A stretch of DNA of 64,000 nucleotides from Callipepla californica brunnescens (taxonomy: Eukaryota; Chordata; Aves; Galliformes; Odontophoridae), in the NCBI GenBank assembly GCA_023055505.1, contig JALIRH010000008.1, positions 3,286,001-3,350,000 of the forward strand, in the 5' to 3' direction. Under the pieces are notes generated by a model. The model was not told where the DNA came from. It made no database searches and saw only the letters and a program-made list of their open reading frames with translations. The translations under genes were made by a program, and so were the position numbers. Shown here one piece after another: positions 11,101 through 20,815 of the stretch (the first letter of the stretch is position 1; the number at the start of each line of letters is the position of its first letter).

Positions 11101-13811
11101 CCTACAGCAGGGAGTTGCAGTGTTTCTACCATATGTTGTGTGCTGACCCACGGAGAACAGGAGCTCGCCAGGTAGCTACCTCTGCTGCCAGAGCTGAAGC
11201 ATGAGGCTCCCAGGCGACTCTATCAGGTTAGGCCCTCGGAACAGAGTGAAGGAAAGCATGCTGGCTGTCTGGAAAGCCTGCCTGAGGCTCGTCTACTCTG
11301 TAGCTTTATTTTCCTACAAAGGAGGGAGGTTAACACAGCTCCCAGTACAATCTCTCAGCTTCCTCGCTTTTGCAAAACTCAAGTTGGAAGCTGTGAGTCT
11401 GGTATGGGAAATGTGTCCTTATTTAAAGGGAAAAGAAGTACGAGAAAGGAACTGAGCACATGACAAGGTAGCCTTTGTTCTGCTTTGTATTCTCACCTAG
11501 GAATACTCTGTTCTGCTCTGCATTAATCTCTGGTTTGCTGTGCGACCCCGGTGCTTAGACGCAGAATCCTCAAAGGAAAGCTGTGTGGAGATATTCATGG
11601 AGGTCAATTCACCCTAGATCTTTAGGGCGCAGTTCGCATTTTGTGAGCAATAATTCATTACTGCAGTGATACTTTGGTTTCCCCATCATAGCATGCGTGT
11701 GGCGTTTGGACAGCGGGAAGGGGAAGCAGGGAGCTGAACCAAGTGGTGACTGCTGAAACCAGAGCAGCAGCAGCGATAAAACAGCCCCAGCCAGGAGCTG
11801 AGGAAATGACAGCCGTGAGGGTGCTGGGCTCGCCGTTAGCACCGACCTTTGTGATCCTGAGCAAAAGGTCGTGGGCTGCAGCAGCAAGCAGATCCTTTCA
11901 AAAGTGAGATCTCTGAATCCGGCTTGGGGCTGATGGAGAGCTCAGCGTGGGCCTCGGGCTGTGCTATGTGATGGGCGTTAGCAAACCGCCTTGTTTTCTC
12001 TCTGCCGTTCCTCGGAGCAGCTGCATTTGGCAGGAATTAATGGATCTGGAGAGGGACGCGGTAGTTAAGGTGCCCAGGTCAGGTAACAGCAGGCCTGGAG
12101 GTGACCGGGCGTGCTCCACCAGCTGTTTGACAGCCCTGCCTGCTGCTGCGGCGTCGTGCAATTAGAGCTTCACAGAGCATATCCCTGTGCTTTGAGCTGT
12201 GAAGCTCCTAATTCTCAGGCCCCGCTGTTTGGTCCTGGGGGTGTGTTCCACCTTATGGAAATAGGCACCTTGCATGCCCCGGGCCATTACGCTGAGCACG
12301 GGGTGCTGGTGAGGACATGTTTAGCCGAGACCGTTCCATCTCCCCCTGCTCTGGTGTCGGGTTTGTGGCTGCTTTCTTAGCATCTCCGATTGCTGCAGCA
12401 CTGGGGAGAGCAGGGAATTTTTATCTTATCCCATGCAGCTAATTAGGAAGCATTCCAGCTTACGCCGTTTGGTGGGGAACATTTCCAGGCTGTTCAGCGA
12501 TGCTAGCAGAACAGACGTTGCAGACAAAGTAGGAATTCCTGATACTATACCTATTTTGGGATGAGCTGAAAGTCAGCAGCCCCTGTTCTGTAACCTTCAA
12601 GTCTCAAGATTGCCACCCCTCCTGCAGTCACTGGCACTGCTGAGTGGGGTGGGATAAAACAGCCGTCTGAAAGCGGAGAGCTCTGTCTGTCCTTGTATTG
12701 GGAGGGCTGGCTGTGTTAGGGGATGCAAGCGGAGCATGACTTCGCTAATAGAGGACACTGAGTTCGTGGGGAAACAAATGGATTAGCAGCTCCGAGCGGT
12801 CTTTGCCACAGGGCAGCAGCAGCTCTTGCTGGCTACCTGGCAGCTGTTGAGTTGGTATCTCAGGCAGCAAACCGCATTAGGTGACCTTGTGATTAGATGA
12901 GCTCTGCGATGGGATTAGGCCGTGTCTGCAGCTTCTGGGGAAGCTTGCACCCTGGGATTTGTATGGCAGCAAAGGAGCAGGCACGGTGCTGCACCCTCAC
13001 TCTGCATTTTCCCACCTAAATGAGAAAGGGACTGCTCATGTGGCTCAGGTGGGGAAGGACAATCTGTGTGTGATTGATGCTGGGGAAGCACCAGTGGGTG
13101 AAGCCTTGCAGTAGGGGTGAGATGCAGGGCACCGCTGCTATTCAGTCCATGCAAAAAGGCACCACCTGGCAGCATAGTTCACCCCAACCCATGGGCACAG
13201 ACCTGGAGCTGCCTGCTCTCTGTCACTGGGGCTGTGTCACTGGGAATGACAAATTGCAGGGGGAGTGCTGGGTGGGGAATGACTGCTGGGGGGCTGTATG
13301 GGAGAAATGTCTGAGGTGAGCTTGGGGAAGCCTTCATGCAGGCACCTCCCTGCTCTCTTTGGGGCAGCTGGGTGAGAGCTTTTACCCCCCCCCATAGCTA
13401 TGTGGGTGAGGGGATGGAGGTTTGCAGGTGGACAGATGTGGCACCAGTGAGCCAGCCCCACACGGTGCCCTGCAGGAGGGCTGTGTGCCCTGTGAAGGCA
13501 GCATCCATTCCCCAGCTGCCCGTAGTCATTGGAAGGTCTCTCTGCCTTATTCCCTGTAGCCTTGGGCTTTTGATCTATCATTGATGAATTTGTTTAATCA
13601 CATTTTCTTCCTGGTGGCTGATCCTGCTGTGCTCGTGGCTGTTGTAATGCTGTGTCTGTACAAGAGCTGACGACCTCACTCGGTGGGTGCTGTGGGGTGG
13701 TCTCCAGCATGGCAGCATGAATCCTCCTTGCTGCGGCAAACTGCAGCTGGTTGTGTGCAGCCTGGCAATTCGAGGGAGCTCTGCCACTGCTGTGTGGGAG
13801 GTGGTGATGAG
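8166..13811. other. Long non-coding spacer
   Basis: No gene, repeat or RNA recognised in about 5.6 kb. The largest frames are 9123-9503 (+, 126 codons), 11609-11887 (-, 92) and 13578-13925 (-, 115). None shows a domain or typical coding-residue composition. A run of ten C is at 13385-13394. The frame at 8915-9199 has a fairly balanced residue composition, but I cannot match it to any family. Confidence 0.6.
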
Positions 13812-13984
13812 GCCCTGGCACTGCTGCCCAGGAAAGTGTGGTTGCTCTATCCTAGGAGGTGCACAGGGCAAGGCTGGATGAGGCCCTGGGCAGCCTGAAC
13901 TGGTGGGGGGGAGCAGCCAGCCCACGGCAGGGGTTGGGTCTGGGTGGGTTGTAAGGTCCCTTCCAGCCCAACCATTCTGTGATT
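13812..13984 (+). mobile_element. CR1 LINE 3' fragment
   Basis: The segment follows the CR1 3' end in sense order: a 'ctgcccaggaaagtgtggt' part, then 'gcaaggctggatgaggccct', then 'gggcagcctgaac'. It finishes with 'aaggtcccttccagcccaac' and 'cattctgtgattcc'. It is truncated at the 5' end, as most CR1 copies are, and lacks coding capacity. The terminal octamer-like repeat is degenerate, so this is an old insertion. Confidence 0.85.
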
Positions 13985-14894
13985 CCTTCTGTTGGCTACT
14001 TAACTTTTTTGGCTTAGCTGAGAGTAAGACATGGTAGCCAGAGTAAGTGTTCTTCCTGATCCAACCTGTGGCCTTGGCTCCTGTCTTAACCCCCAGCTCT
14101 TGGTAGTGTGCTCCTGCTCAGGGCTGGGTTGGCTCTCCCAGGATGGAGCTGCCAGCAGAGAGGTGAGAGGGAGGGTATCTGCAGTGTTGACTCTGAGGTA
14201 GATCTCTCTCCTCTGGGAAGGCACTTGGTCTTACTCAACCTTTATTTGGTTTGGCTTATTTACTCAGGTCAGGCTGAAGTGGCTTGTGTTAAACTGAGTG
14301 GTGGTGGTCACTTGAATTTGAAGTGACCATGTCCACGTGAAGGTTAATGCAGTTCAACCCAAGCACTTTAAATCCAGCTTGCTGCTGACAGAACAGGTAT
14401 CCCTTGCCATCCCTTGGTTGGCGAGCCCAGCTCCTGGGAGCATGGATATCTGTTTGTGCTCTGATTTAAGAATCTAGCTGAAATATAATGGGTAATGCTA
14501 ATTGCTGTAATTAGACCCCTTTTAGTCCCCGTGTGAATTTTACTGCTCTTATTATACACGGGACAAGAGAACAAGGTTCCCAGGAGGGCAGAGTTAACTG
14601 GTGGAGTAATAAATTCCTTGCATATTGGCAGGTGCTGCAGGGTTGCACTAACACTGTAACTTCGTCAGTCTTTGGCCAAGTAATAATAAATGATGAAAAA
14701 AAGGAACTCCAGCACATGCTCCTGGAGGACCTGGAGGCAGCTGAGCTGTTGCAGCTCTGCCCTAGGCTACATCATTGTAGTTGCAGTGAGTCTGGATGGC
14801 TGTGTTGATGCTTGTATGTGGGGGGTACCTGGAACTTCTGCTCTGTTTCTGGTCCTCTGCCTCATCAAGAGCTCTCTGGGAGACCTCTGCAGTT
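13985..14894. other. Non-coding spacer between two CR1 fragments
   Basis: No gene recognised. Frames reach 91 codons (14533-14808, +) without a domain. The short AT-rich piece at about 14478-14515 contains GGTAATGCTAATTGCTG and could be part of a small regulatory element. Confidence 0.55.
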
Positions 14895-15080
14895 CACGTA
14901 ATCGTAGAATCATTAAGGATGGTTGGACTTAGTGGTCTTTTCCATCCTGCACCGTGCTCACTATGTCCCTCAGTGCCACATCTCCACGGTTCATGAGTGC
15001 CTCCAGGGATGGTGACCCCACCACCTTCCTGGGCAGCCTGTGCTGGTGCCTCACTGCTCTTTCAGAGATGAGGTGCAGGG
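14895..15080 (-). mobile_element. CR1 LINE 3' fragment with remnant of the RT ORF C-terminus
   Basis: Read on the minus strand, this piece encodes the end of the CR1 reverse-transcriptase ORF. A frame includes RLPRKVVGSPSLEAL followed by a DVALRDI motif. It then runs into the 3' end, appearing on the plus strand as 'cgtagaatcattaaggatgg'. It is 5'-truncated and upstream codons are degraded. Orientation is opposite to the copy at 13812. Confidence 0.85.
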
Positions 15081-15474
15081 CCCTCAGAAGGAAAGGCTGC
15101 CACCCCTCTGGCTGGGTGGAGGAGGAGTTTGTGTTGTTTTTTCTCAGAAGCAGAGCCTGGCACTGTGCCCTTGGTGCAATTTGGATTCCAGAAGCCAAGC
15201 CTGGCTGGACAGCTGCTGTGTGGGTCTAGGTGGCAGGAGCTGAGCTGCTGGCTGGGGTGACTCTGTCCTTGGAGTTTGGTGCTCTTCACTGAGCGTCTCC
15301 TTTCAGGAAAGGTGACTGTAATCCTGCAGGAGGGGAAGGACAGGGGAAGGAGCTGGTGTTGCTCTGCGGTGTCAGTGTGAAATTGCACTTATTTCCCCCC
15401 CCCCCTCCAATCCGCAAAATGTGAGTTTCCCTGAGAGCGTGCACCAAATGCAGAAGGAAACAAGGAGACTGAGA
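15081..15474. other. Non-coding spacer
   Basis: No gene recognised. A run of eleven C is at 15395-15405. The minus-strand frame at 15062-15388 is only an extension beyond the CR1 remnant and is not coding. Confidence 0.55.
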
Positions 15475-15610
15475 AATGCTATTACCCTAATGAATAAACA
15501 AATGTTTTAAAAGATGGACTCCTCATGCAATATGTTATTTTTAACTTAATGGCAATTTGCATGCTAGTCAATTTGCATACATTAAACACATCTCCCTTTC
15601 TGCATCGCGT
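15475..15610. promoter_or_regulatory. Candidate enhancer with two octamer (POU) sites
   Basis: An AT-rich block. The sequence CAATTTGCAT occurs twice, at 15553-15562 and 15569-15578. Each contains a perfect POU/octamer site ATTTGCAT in the same orientation, 16 bp apart. Around it are CCCTAATGAATAAAC near 15485 and ATTTTTAACTTAATGG near 15537. POU-factor sites plus homeodomain cores fit a neural or pluripotency-type enhancer. No open frame is present. Conservation was not testable here. Confidence 0.4.
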
Positions 15611-17400
15611 CCCCCTCCTCTTCACTTGAACATCTCATTACAGTGCTGCTGGGACCGAAGATCTGGTGCCTCTGGAGGGGATATTAATTTGCCCAACACA
15701 TGCTGCAGAGGTTTTTATCATTTGCTGCACATTGGACCCGGTGTCTTTGAAGTCGCTGGTGCCTCCAAGGGGCTTCTGCTGAAGGTAGCTGTGATGGAGA
15801 GAAGGAAGGGGGAAGGAGCCTGGAGGAGAGGTGCACGGGGGGGAAGAAAGGAGAGCATTAGGTTGTGTTAATTTGACAAGAAAGGAAATGAGCAGTGCAG
15901 AAACTTCTCCCCCTGCCAGGGAGACTGGGCATTTCGGGTGGGTGTGTGTTTGTTTTGCTCAGTATTTGCAATAAAATGTGCTGTCTGCCCGGGAGACGCA
16001 GACTGAGATGCTCGAGCGGAGAAATATCAGGCAGGGAGATCTTTAGATGCCTGGAGCAGAGGCCATGCTGTGGGCTGGCTTTCACGTGTGCTGCAGATGA
16101 AAGGTGGATGTTGAGATTTGTGTCTGGCACGCTGCTGCGGCTCAGCGCAGAGCTCTGCCTGGGACTCAGGATCTGACAGATCCCTGCTGGCCCCTGCTGC
16201 TTCCACTCTGCTTTGGTTTCCCTGTGAAGGGCAGGGTGGGCTATGCTGGCTGCCCCTACCTCTGTGACCTGCTGGCAGAATGTGCTAAGGGAGAGGTGGA
16301 GGGGCTGTTCTCCATGACCCAGATGTTGGTGGGAGAGACATCTTGCTGAAAGCACAAAGACGTGTCTTGACGTTCCTCTGCCTTTGATAGGCACTGGAGT
16401 CACTTTACAGCCATAAGATCAACGTGGAGACTTTCAAAATGCTGCTGACTCTGTGGAAAAAGCTTTTACTGTTGTACAGTGGAGCTTAGGGGCTTTTTTT
16501 CTTCACTGTTCCAAGAACTGACCCAAAACCCTGGAAATATTTTGAGGAAGGAATGAAAATTTCTTTCAATTTGTTCAGCATTTTTTCAACCAGTTCTGCT
16601 TGCAATCAAGAACATTGTACTGAGCTCGAGTGTTTCTTTTGAAAGAGCCTTTAAAAAATCAGCTGGGGAAATGAATAGAGGAAGTGACCCAAGTCTAATC
16701 TTGACTGATACGCTGTAGAAGATGTCTCTTTACCAAGTAACCAGGTCTATGATCTCTTCCTATGTATCTGTAGGCTTAGCCAGTGCTCCTGCAATGTGGC
16801 AATTCAGGAATAAGTGTCAGCAGCTCCTTCATGCCAAAAATATTTGGATGTCAACAGAAAGGAGGAATGTTTCTTCTAAGCTGATGCGAACGATGTGCTG
16901 GGTCCAGGGGAGAGATCAGAGCTGGGTAGCTCTGAACTCATGCACTTTCTGTGCTCTGAATGCACCCAACCACCACGGAGCAAAGGGCCTCATGGTGGTA
17001 GCTGACAGCCTGCCCCGTCCTTTCTGAGAAACTTTTAATGGAATCGCTTGTTTGGCTTCCCGTAAATACCAGTGAAGGGGCACGAGGAGCATGGCACACA
17101 TGTTTTTTTAATTAGGAAGCATGTGAAAACCCGTATGCTGCCGGAGCAGGCTTTGTGCAGTTTGAATGCAGTGAAAGAACTCCTTCCCCTCTGAGTTTGT
17201 GGCATGCTGGAGGGGAATCAAGCCTGCTATAGCTGCAGGTTGGGAGTCCAAAGTAGTTTGTTTCTAGGTCCTTTGGATCAAAGGTATAGAGGAAAGCTTT
17301 GAGCCAAGTCATGGGAAGATTGATCTTTGCATCCCATGAAGCAATACCTTGCCACCAGGATGTGATGGTGTTGTTTGCTGGTCCTGGGATTGTGATGGAA
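15611..17400. other. Non-coding spacer
   Basis: No gene recognised. The longest frame is 15858-16403 (-, 181 codons). It is Ser/His/Pro-rich with no domain and is overlapped by frames on the other strand. Nothing repeated was seen. Confidence 0.6.
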
Positions 17401-17576
17401 AGGTGCTGGCAAGAGGTGCTCCTGGTGGTGGGACTGGGATGGAAGGGCACTGCCAGAAGGTGCTCCCTGTGGCAGAACTGGGATGGAGGTGGAAGAGTGT
17501 TGGAAGGAGGTGCTCTCAGTGGTGGGACTGAGATGGAAGGACTCTGACAGGAGGTGCTCCTGATGGGTGTGATGGA
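17401..17576. repeat. Degenerate minisatellite, about four units of 38-50 bp
   Basis: Units can be set at 17401-17444, 17445-17494, 17495-17538 and 17539-17576. Each carries 'ggtgctc' followed by 'ctggtggtggga'-like and 'ctgggatggaa'-like segments. Unit length varies (44, 50, 44, 38 bp). The segment at 17374-17400 looks like a partial fifth unit. The minus-strand frame across it (17278-17862) has periodic His/Ser/Pro repeats only because of this array. Confidence 0.75.
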
Positions 17577-18039
17577 GCCAGGTGATCCCCCCAGCAACTT
17601 GGGGCCACATGTGTGTCACAGGGGAAGCCCAGCTCTGTCGTGGAGAGCAGTGCAAGCTTGTCTCCATCAGTCTTGCCCTCCTCTGCTGCTGCTTTTCAAA
17701 GGGAGTATCATAAAACATGGCCTTTGGAGGCCACCCCGCTGTACAGGATATCGTAAGAGCTGCTGAGTGAAGTATCCGGCCTCGCTCAGCCCTGGCTGGC
17801 CCCAGCGATGGAATTGTTTCCACAGCAAGAGAACAATACCTCTCCTTCCATCCAAGAAACATTTATTACATGATATGTTTCAGATGTCTCTTTGGGGAGG
17901 AGGGGAAAAGCAAAGGAGAAATAGATCTCTCTTTTTACGGCGGAGCAGCGCATGTTCTATCCCATAATGGATTAATTATCCCTGTGCACAGGCAGGGAGG
18001 GGACGTGCAGAGCAAGTGCCAGGGTTGTGTTCCAAGTGG
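17577..18039. other. Non-coding spacer
   Basis: Nothing recognised apart from chance open frames. The piece 17960-17985 (ATGGATTAATTATCCC) is a short AT-rich palindrome-like homeodomain site. Confidence 0.5.
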
Positions 18040-18130
18040 AGCAGACGTACATTACTAGCCTCCTTTTCACAAAATAAAAGAGGTGTATTAATTAATAGGG
18101 AAGGTTTTGTGTGCATTCTAAATCCTTCCT
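18040..18130. promoter_or_regulatory. Candidate conserved non-coding element (weak)
   Basis: A short AT-rich block containing ACATTACTAGCC near 18049 and TGTATTAATTAATAGGG near 18085. No open frame. Called on composition and motifs only. Confidence 0.2.
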
Positions 18131-20274
18131 TCCCGCTTTTCTCTTTCTCCTTCAGTTCCATTAAATGCAGAGAAAGGTAGGGAGTTTAGGAGCCTGATGT
18201 ACTCCTCCTTCCTCAGTGCTTGTCAATCTTGCTGCTTGCTTTCATACCTCTGTCTCGCTTTCTATCCGTTTAAAGCCCTCAGAGGTCGGAAGCATTTCCT
18301 GGTTTTCTTTTGCGTGCCCTGAAGGAAACGGTCTGGGCCAGATTATCTGCTGGTATAAATGGGCCCTGATGCAGACTTCACTAACTGAGTATTTCACTGC
18401 ACTTCTGGAAACTCCCTACCATCCATCAGATGGTCGAGGGGTAGAACCATCCCTCTGGGCCCTCCTCCTCTTGAGCTGGGGAGGAAGACAGGGGATTAAT
18501 ACTGACAACTGCAAACACTGCCCAGGTAGAATATAGAGGCTCCAAAGCCCATGAGGTAAATGCTGTTACGATGCCATTTCCTCGTTCTTTCTCGTTTTTT
18601 ATTTCCACCTATCCAAGCTGCAACTCAAGCAAGAAATATAAATCCTGCCGTCCCTGGACTCCATCTGCTCATGGAGCTAAAGAGATATAAAGCATGTAGC
18701 TGGAGTGAGCCAGTCCATTAAGGAATATTCTGTAAAGCAGGCTGAGTTAGAGATGCAGCCAGGGAGTAAAGGACATGCAGGAGCAACTGCAGCCTCTCTG
18801 AATAAAGCATGGCTTCTCTGAGGCACTTTAAGAAAACTGTCATTCCGGGGAGAAAACTGGAAAGATCCCTGCTTTGCTGCTGTAATCCCTGTTCCTTTTA
18901 ACTCTCTGAGCCCCAGAGACAGGCGTGGGGGAGGTGTGTTTGGGTCAGGAGCCTTCAGCTGAAGAGCTGAGCTCCTCCTGGAGGCATGGTGCTGGCAGCC
19001 CAACCTTCTGCCCTCGCCATAAGGTGAGGGAAGGGATTTGGCTCCACACCTGAAAGCAAGCCATAGAGCCACGAGTTAACCTGCTACCAGCATCTCTCTC
19101 CTTGTGAACATTTGATGCAGTTGGGTTGAAGGATAGAAAAATGATCAAAAGAATCCCTTGCCAGAGCTACCACCCAGCCCCTTTGTTTTATTTTATTATT
19201 TTTGTTGGGAGAAAAAATTAAGTGTTCTGGATGAGCGGGGCAGGAATTCCCTCCGTCTCATTTTGTTTTATTCTGTTTTATTCCTTTTGTCTGCCTGCCT
19301 GCTGTGCTCACGTGTCGTCTGCCGATCTCGGCAGTGAGTGGGAGTTTGTAGATGTGAATGTGAGGTTTCTCTCTCCCCTGTGTCGATACGCAGCTAAGAA
19401 GGATGGGATGCCCTGGCTGTGTCCCTTGGAGTCGCAAAACAAATAATGGGAATATGAAGAACTGCTGTCCAGCTCAATGTTGCACTCAAAGGCTCTTGCT
19501 TGACTAAAGAGCGGGGAAAGCTGTTCCCAGTAATAGGTTGTCTGTTGTTCTTATGCTTGAAAACATGTTTAATGGAGCATTTGTTCTTTTACTGCCCTCT
19601 TCCTAACTGCTCAGCTTTTCTCCTGAGCTGGGTGACAAAAGCAAAATTGTGTCCTGATGTGTTTGTTTGAATTCTTAAGCGAATTTGCTTGGGCGATATT
19701 CCCAACCTTTTGCTGGTACCTTTCCAAGAACGTTCAGGCAATGAGATTTTTACTGGCAAAAAAGAAAATTATGAAAAGCAAATTTCAAAGTCATATTTGC
19801 AGATTTTATTTTATTTTCCCCCATCCTGTTGATACCTGAAGCGCTAACATATCCTGACACGGTCTTAAAAACAGATTGGAGAAGATTTTGATGAATAATG
19901 AATTGTGATTTCTTTTCATTTGCCTTCTGGTACTGGTTGAACTCTTAAGGACCTAGCTCTTGAGTTTTTCTTTGCGATCGTGGGGCCTAGAAATTGAATT
20001 ATTATTATTTTTTTTTTAGATCTGAAAGGATGTGTCTTTGTAGCTGAGCTTGCTAAAATGTAGGCTTTGGTCTCCCAGCTTCCCCTCAAGCATTGGTTTT
20101 GGTCCAGTTTGGACCAAAATGGATTATTTTCCCCACATTTTGCTGTAAGCAGGTAATTCTAGAGACAGATTTCTGCCCAGATGCCGTGCTTTATCCCTCA
20201 AATTCTGTTGCCATTCTGTGTCACCACTGTTTTTTGTTAGGTTAACCTTCCAGTAAGAGTTTCCAAGGGTCATA
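18131..20274. other. Non-coding spacer
   Basis: No gene recognised. The frame 18677-19072 (-, 131 codons) is the longest and has no domain. A T/A-rich degenerate tract lies at about 19185-19290, with repeated TTTTATT units. A perfect hairpin at 20097-20119 is listed separately. Confidence 0.55.
20097..20119. repeat. Perfect inverted repeat, 10-bp arms with 3-bp loop
   Basis: Left arm TTTTGGTCCA (20097-20106), loop GTT and right arm TGGACCAAAA (20110-20119) are exactly complementary. It is compact enough to extrude a hairpin in single-stranded DNA or RNA. No associated gene, terminator context or repeat family was recognised. Confidence 0.85.
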
Positions 20275-20530
20275 GGTTGGAATTATTCAGGTGGGAAGGG
20301 ACTCAGGGGGTCTCTAATCCAACATGTTGCCCAGAGCAGAATTAGTTTTGAGATCAGACCAAGGTGCTCATGGTTTTCTCAAGGAAAGTTTGAAATCTTC
20401 CAAGATGGAAGACTGCACAGCCTTTGGGTGCAGACTGACTGCCCTCCTGGGGAGACTCCCTGCATCCAGTTGTTTCAGCTTGTATCTACTGTTTCCCATC
20501 TTCTGTGTGCTGTTGGTGAAAGCCTGACTC
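20275..20530 (-). mobile_element. CR1 LINE 3' fragment
   Basis: The plus strand shows the antisense CR1 end: 'gtgggaagggactcaggggg', then 'tctctaatccaacatgttgc', then 'agatcagaccaaggtgctca'. It continues with 'ttccaagatggaagactgca'. These follow CR1 order with many substitutions. It is 5'-truncated and non-coding. It lies immediately upstream of a copy of the dispersed repeat at 20570. Confidence 0.8.
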
Positions 20531-20569
20531 AATCTCCTTGGTTGCCTGCATGAACACATTCTGCTGTTA

Positions 20570-20815
20570 GCCCCTGTATAGGAACTGTTGAATCGTGGCC
20601 ACTGATTGATCACCTGAGACAAGAACTGAGTTAGCCACGGGAGCATGGGTGAAGGCAATTCTCCTGTGTGACCAGAAAGGGTGGAGTCTGGCTCCACCTT
20701 TCCTAGACTTCATTTAAGGGCTGACCACCACTGGGAAGATTCTCTTTCTGGAGGTTGCTCCTTTGGACTTTTTCCACTGTGAGCCTGGGACATGGGTGAA
20801 CATTCAATCTGTTTT
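20570..20815 (+). repeat. Dispersed repeat, copy 1 (possible solo LTR-like element)
   Basis: This segment matches 30395-30650 in the same orientation over about 240 bp. Shared blocks include 'catttaagggctgacc', preceded by an imperfect palindrome (GGAGTCTGGCTCC here), and 'atgggtgagcatt'-like sequence near the end. The 'catttaag' motif could be a TATA-like box, which suggests an endogenous-retrovirus LTR. Neither terminal TG...CA nor a target-site duplication could be fixed, and no internal coding region is seen. A non-autonomous element is an alternative. Confidence 0.6.

Noticed and set aside
17278..17862. 194-codon minus-strand frame with periodic residues
   Set aside because: The periodicity comes from the minisatellite on the other strand, and the flanks show no coding features.
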